Shown: positions 30,101 to 32,500 of the stretch, piece after piece
How positions within the stretch are numbered: position 1 is the first letter of the stretch
How the letters are laid out: each line of letters begins with the position of its first letter
Assembly (NCBI GenBank): GCA_009746045.1
Contig: RPFO01002349.1
Span: 1-32,500 of the forward strand
DNA: 32,500 nucleotides
From: Mesostigma viride
Lineage: Eukaryota; Streptophyta; Mesostigmatophyceae; Mesostigmatales; Mesostigmataceae
Direction: 5' to 3'
The notes under the pieces: model-generated
Told to the model about the DNA's origin: nothing
Seen by the model: the letters and a program-made list of their open reading frames with translations, nothing else
The model's database searches: none
Program-made: the position numbers and the translations under genes

Positions 30101-32350
30101 CAGACGCCCTTTCCCCCCCCACCTGCAGCTGCTCGTTGACCAGCTGGACGAGCGCATCCTTGCGCTCCAGCTGCGCCGCCATGTCGGCAAGTCGGTTGCC
30201 TGCGTCCTGCAGCCGGGCCGCGTAGTCCTCCAGCACGTGCGCCAGCTCCGAGCCGTAGTCCACCTGTTTCGGGTTAGGGGGCAGGGGTGCAGTGGCGGCA
30301 GATGCCATGGGGCAGCCAGCCACGTGGGCAGTGCCAGGGAGGGCAGTTAGCGTGGGGGGGCATCAGCAGAGCATGTGAGGTGCTGGGCATGTCTAGAGTT
30401 GTCTCGCACAAACTACATTCACCGTAGTACACCTCCTCATGATATTCCTCATCTCTGAGGAATATCAAGCTGCCTTGGCGCACCAACGTGAGGAGCAGGC
30501 CTTGTGTGAGGGAGGGCATGGTGCCTCGCCTCGCCATGGAGTCCAAGAGCTCGCTAGCCATTGAGGCAACCCCTGGATGCCGATGTGCATTATTAAATAA
30601 AGAATGCAAGCAAGAATATTTGCTCACACTGTGCATTGCGCACCTAGCCCTGCAATGCCAGATGCCCCTGAAGCGGTCCATTACCCACTTGTGCGCTGAC
30701 GACAGGTGGCGTCTATTTCTGCCACCATGATGGCAGCAGAATGTGCGCGACGGAGCCAGTTGTTCCGTTGTGAGCCAGAGGTGCACCACCTCCGGTGCCA
30801 GCTCATGATACTGGTTTGGTTGATACAGGTTTGGAGAAGTGGGCCGCGTGAGTGAGTTTGGGGGCAAGAAAGACAGCTCCACTTGGTATTTCTGTGCTGC
30901 TGGTGCTGTTGATGCCAGCTGCTGGTTGCATGTGCCGGTAGCTACCCACCCATCCACCTTGCACTGTTGCTGCTTCAGGTTGCCTATGCCGGTAGCCACC
31001 CACCCACCTTGTACTATTGCAGGTGCCTCAGGTGGTTGTCCACCCCTTACCCACCTTGCACTGCTGCTGTGCCGCACGCACGAAGCAGGTCCACACGTGC
31101 GCCACCAGCAGCGGCCGCGACTCGCGGCCGGGCGCCTTGTCCAATATCTCACCCAGCACGCTCTGGAAACCGCCCGCAAAGAACTCGAGCAACCGGTGGA
31201 TGCGCATCATCGTCGCGTCACTGATGTCATAGCTGGGGGGGGAGGGGGGGGGGGGCGGGGAAAGGGGGAAAAAATATGGTGATGTGCGCGTGGGGGGGGG
31301 GGGTAAGTGAGCGGGTTGGCGGTTCATGTTCGGCCAACATTGAACAGGGCTGTGTCACAAGCAGGCTTGGGAGGGGGCGGCCATGTTGTTGCTAGGAGGG
31401 TTCTGAGACCGAAGGGAGCATGCCAGCCGGGGCATGCGCTTTTAGATGGGGGAAACGGGCACGAGGGCGTGCGCATGCCATGAGGCAACATGGTGTGTTG
31501 GGTATGTTGCGAGTTGCAGCCCCCGCACGAGGCAGAGCTGGGCCAAATGCCAAGCGGGCGGTGGGGCGAGGCAAGCCCCGCTGGCAGGGCGCGAGGGTGG
31601 TGGTGACAAAGGTGGCTGCACAAAGTCCTTGCACCCATCGAGAGAGCGAGTCGGCCATGCAGCAGCAGGTTCAGCGAAGGGCGACGTGCGTGGGCAGACC
31701 TAGCATGCAGCATCAACCTTTACATGAGGCGCCCACAGCACCCAGCCAGGGACCCACCTGGCGGCGATGTCGGCATCCAGCTCGTGCCTCACGTCCACTC
31801 GGCCAGCGACCGCCTTGCTGTCCCACGCCAGCGCACCCGCGTGGGCAGCAGGGGGCTTGCCACCGGGGGCTGTTGGTGACGCGCCGTTGGCCCACGCGTT
31901 GCCCCCACCACGGGGGTATGCCTGGGAGCCGGGCGATGTGCGGCCGCCAGCATTATGGATCGGTGACGGGCGGCCGTCCGCGAACGTCCACGCTTTGGGC
32001 CGTGCGGCGCTGCCGTGCAGCGGCGGCAGCGCACTGTCCCCTGACCCATTGCCGCTGTTGTCGACATCCGGGGAGAGCGGCGTGTCCTTGAGGGATGCGG
32101 CGATGATCTCGCGATACGTCATCGTGGCCGCGCGCGCCGTCTTGGAACCGTCTTGGTTGCTGGCCGCCGCACTGCTCACGGACTGTGCGGGTCGCTGATA
32201 GCGAGGCGAGAGCAGGCCGGAGAGGGAGGAGCTGCTGCCGCTGGAGGGGTTGGCAGGGGGGACAGGTGGCGGAGCGGGGCGCTCCACGGGTTCCCCACCG
32301 CTGCGTGCGCGCGGGGAGGAGCTTCCCTTGGAGTCGGGGCCGGGGGCGCT
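18750..32350 (-). CDS. Large coiled-coil protein gene, 12 exons modelled, 5' end uncertain
   Basis: I built this gene from splice consensus and frame: exons 32350-31758, 31232-31055, 30263-30123, 29963-29816, 28411-28348, 27814-27743, 26956-26828, 26372-26193, 25630-25160, 24592-24437, 22119-21844 and 21197-18750. Every junction keeps the frame except exon 5 to 6. The product is at least ~1,600 residues: a disordered Ser/Pro-rich N-terminus, a short helical domain, about 600 residues of charged Glu/Ala/Arg heptad-like coiled coil, a long low-complexity Ala/Gly/Ser region, and a compact C-terminal ~140 residues. I do not recognise the family; a structural or cytoskeletal role would be a guess. 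The true start may lie beyond 32500. Introns are unusually rich in repeats derived from their own donor sites. Confidence 0.82.
21357..21583. repeat. 25 bp minisatellite in the last intron of the host gene
   Basis: About nine tandem copies of a 25 bp unit, tcatagcgggatggatgc tagctaa, with sparse substitutions (cagagc, gacgct). Each unit contains the palindrome GCTAGC. Unlike the larger arrays, this unit has no resemblance to an exon junction. It lies between exon 11 and the last exon. Confidence 0.95.
21844..22119 (-). CDS. Host gene exon 11
   Basis: Acceptor gttgcgtgcgccag after a long pyrimidine tract, donor CTGCAG|GTATGG, 276 bases, phase 0. It encodes 92 coiled-coil residues (ELERRHVEMSMRVVEAEEAL and DVVQELDRERIRAQVLQ). 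Confidence 0.9.
22127..22196 (-). repeat. Duplicated acceptor-side pyrimidine tract before exon 11
   Basis: The block gcacgcaacagggggga plus G-rich runs occurs twice (from about 22125 and 22167). On the minus strand these are C/T-rich tracts upstream of the exon 11 acceptor. This is the only place where the acceptor side shows a duplication. Confidence 0.75.
22722..24245 (-). repeat. 51 bp minisatellite (~30 copies) derived from the exon 10 donor junction
   Basis: The unit on the minus strand contains AAGCGGGTGGACATGAGG or AAGCGGGTGGAGGTGAGG. The second form matches the exon 10 end CGGAAGCGGGTGGAG|GTGAGG. About six units keep the AG|GTGAG donor; most have ACATGAG. Insertions of non-multiple-of-three length (near 22806 and 23442) shift the phase. 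The 51 bp unit is open in all three plus frames and two minus frames, producing long spurious ORFs on both strands. Looser, non-periodic copies of the same junction lie between the array and the exon (24264, 24344, 24389). Confidence 0.92.
24246..24436 (-). repeat. Degenerate donor-junction copies next to exon 10
   Basis: Between exon 10 and the 51 bp array are copies of the junction with different spacing: GGAAGCAAGTCGAG|GTGAGG near 24264, AGCGGGTGGAG|GTGAGA near 24344 and GGCGGGTGGAAGTGAGG near 24389. The first is preceded by GAGACGCTGCGG, which resembles the exon's own GAGGCTCTACGG. These duplicates therefore reach farther into the exon. Confidence 0.8.
24437..24592 (-). CDS. Host gene exon 10
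   Basis: Acceptor tcccccccccag, donor CGGGTGGAG|GTGAGG, 156 bases, phase 0. It encodes TVEKKKVEQLEKQLAAAGD, a short Pro/His-rich break and DERRELEALRKRVE. The reading frame stays open past the donor into the 51 bp array. A retained intron would thus add a long repetitive tail rather than stop at once. Confidence 0.9.
25160..25630 (-). CDS. Host gene exon 9
   Basis: Acceptor accctcccgcag, donor ATGGAT|GTGGGT (chosen because it keeps phase 0), 471 bases. It encodes 157 residues of continuous coiled coil (for example VGRLERKVASLEKKLAEAGD). A second near-copy of the junction, CACACTATGGTT|GTGGGTAGGG, lies 30 bases downstream, which supports this donor. Confidence 0.88.
26193..26372 (-). CDS. Host gene exon 8
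   Basis: Acceptor gtgcacgcag, donor GAGGAG|GTGAGG, 180 bases, phase 0. It encodes 60 strongly heptad-like residues (EFTERVEALEEQLAERDARL). A second GAGGAG|GTGAGGGGG lies 51 bases into the intron, at 26142. Confidence 0.9.
26828..26956 (-). CDS. Host gene exon 7
   Basis: Acceptor tcccatgcccag, donor GTTGGAG|GTGAGG, 129 bases, phase 0. It encodes 43 residues (AELLNAHTRTRQAEMDMELY...). Two extra copies of its TGGAG|GTGAGGC junction follow at 26787 and 26753. Confidence 0.9.
27743..27814 (-). CDS. Host gene exon 6
   Basis: Acceptor tttgtgctcttgcag, donor ACAAAG|GTATGC, 72 bases, phase 0. It encodes 24 coiled-coil residues (AKNRDELAEQLAMLQATK). Both splice sites are strong. Confidence 0.88.
28348..28411 (-). 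CDS. Host gene exon 5
   Basis: Acceptor gggtacag, donor GAA|GTGAGTC (consensus). It is 64 bases and encodes LSRLPIQLSEHSRREWELTE. It ends in phase 2, but exon 6 as drawn starts in phase 0. A small exon may therefore be missing between them, or this donor or the next acceptor is slightly different. Confidence 0.7.
29169..29815 (-). repeat. 72 bp minisatellite (~9 copies) derived from the exon 4 donor junction
   Basis: The unit on the minus strand contains GCGCTGAGGAGGAGCGGGAAG|GTCGTC. It corresponds to the exon 4 end GCGCCGAGGAGGAGCTGGAAG|GTAGTC. The unit nearest the exon is 62 bp, and the others are 72 bp. Every copy keeps GT at the donor-equivalent position; the outermost copy, at 29170, has GTAGGG. 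Open frames through the array on both strands are repeat artefacts. Confidence 0.93.
29816..29963 (-). CDS. Host gene exon 4
   Basis: Acceptor ttgcgcggcag, donor GGAAG|GTAGTC. The 148 bases leave phase 1, which joins exactly to the AG|AGCTG acceptor of exon 5 to give EELSRL. It encodes coiled coil (ETRLRQLAEAGKFEAEKKVH). Its 3' end is the source of the 72 bp array in the next intron. Confidence 0.9.
30123..30263 (-). CDS. Host gene exon 3
   Basis: Acceptor cccgaaacag, donor CTGCAG|GTGGGG, 141 bases, phase 0 at both ends. It encodes 47 residues of coiled coil (for example YAARLQDAGNRLADMAAQLE). Confidence 0.9.
31055..31232 (-). CDS. Host gene exon 2
   Basis: The acceptor is a C-rich tract ending ccccag, and the donor is GCAAG|GTGGGTAAGG. 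The 178 bases take phase 2 to phase 0. It encodes a compact, probably helical segment with HRLLEFFAGGFQSVLGEIL and LLVAHVWTCFVRAAQQQCK, the most domain-like part of the N-terminal half. Two further copies of its donor junction lie just downstream, at 31008 and 30958. Confidence 0.85.
31758..32350 (-). CDS. Host gene exon 1 of the model (5' boundary uncertain)
   Basis: Open frame beginning after a possible acceptor, catcccgacag, at 32351. An ATG at 32470 is in the same frame, so it could instead be a first exon. The product is disordered and rich in Ser, Pro and Gly, with an embedded helix (MTYREIIAASLKDTPLSPDV). The donor CCAG|GTGGGT at 31758 ends in phase 2, and joining to exon 2 gives ADIAASYDISD. 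Confidence 0.65.
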
Positions 32351-32500
32351 CTGTCGGGATGGGCCATGAGGAGTCAAGGGGGGGATCATGACGAGAAGAA
32401 CCAAGGGGATCAGGAAGAGGCCTTGCAGGGTTGAGGGGGGGCATGTGCATGCCCATGTCATGATGGACACAGATGCCCATGTAATTGACTGGTTGATGGA

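Noticed and set aside
29220-30350. 376-codon plus-strand ORF
   Set aside because: Its first half is the 72 bp repeat and its second half is antisense to exons 3 and 4.
30274-31179. 301-codon minus-strand ORF between exons 2 and 3
   Set aside because: It reads exon 2 in the wrong frame and then runs through intron sequence; the spliced model keeps the coiled-coil frame instead.

Overview
This is a eukaryotic nuclear sequence. It contains a multi-exon gene with GT-AG introns, a Ty3/gypsy chromovirus, a CACTA-type DNA transposon, a LINE relic, and long micro- and minisatellites. The host exons are very GC-rich by eye, introns are in phases 0, 1 and 2, and a TGTAA motif lies downstream of the stop. 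Together these suggest a green alga (chlorophyte), but that is an inference. No rRNA, complete tRNA or CRISPR array is visible, and nothing looks prokaryotic.

Layout. Positions 1-1582 are an almost pure GAA/TTC tract. Positions 1583-3654 are repeat-derived: two direct copies of a ~200 bp dispersed repeat bracket a decayed LINE 3' end. Positions 3655-18167 are one minus-strand LTR retrotransposon (Ty3/gypsy chromovirus, 5 bp TSD CCTGT). Its RNase H region was hit by a DNA element with long palindromic arms (8351-13432, TSD GTTCC). One arm of that element was in turn hit by a CACTA-type element (8385-12835, TSD CA). Removing the insertions in reverse order restores each target site, so the order of events can be read directly. 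The chromovirus carries gag with a zinc knuckle, protease, RT, RNase H, integrase, a GPY/F-like segment and a chromodomain. It also has an unrecognised third ORF after pol. Several frameshifts break it.

Positions 18750 to about 32350 are one host gene on the minus strand. I reconstructed twelve exons from splice sites and reading-frame phase. They encode a coiled-coil protein of at least ~1,600 residues with a long low-complexity region and a compact C-terminal domain. I do not recognise the family, and the 5' end may lie outside the window.

The most unusual signal is in this gene's introns. At six of the eleven modelled introns, the exon-end/5'-splice-site junction is repeated as tandem copies inside the intron that follows. 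In two introns the copies have grown into large arrays: about 30 x 51 bp (22722-24245) and about nine x 72 bp (29169-29815). In four others only one or two extra copies exist (spacings 30-51 bp). The acceptor side shows no equivalent pattern, apart from one duplicated pyrimidine tract. This looks like a graded series of minisatellites born from splice donors. I know of no standard annotation class that covers it.
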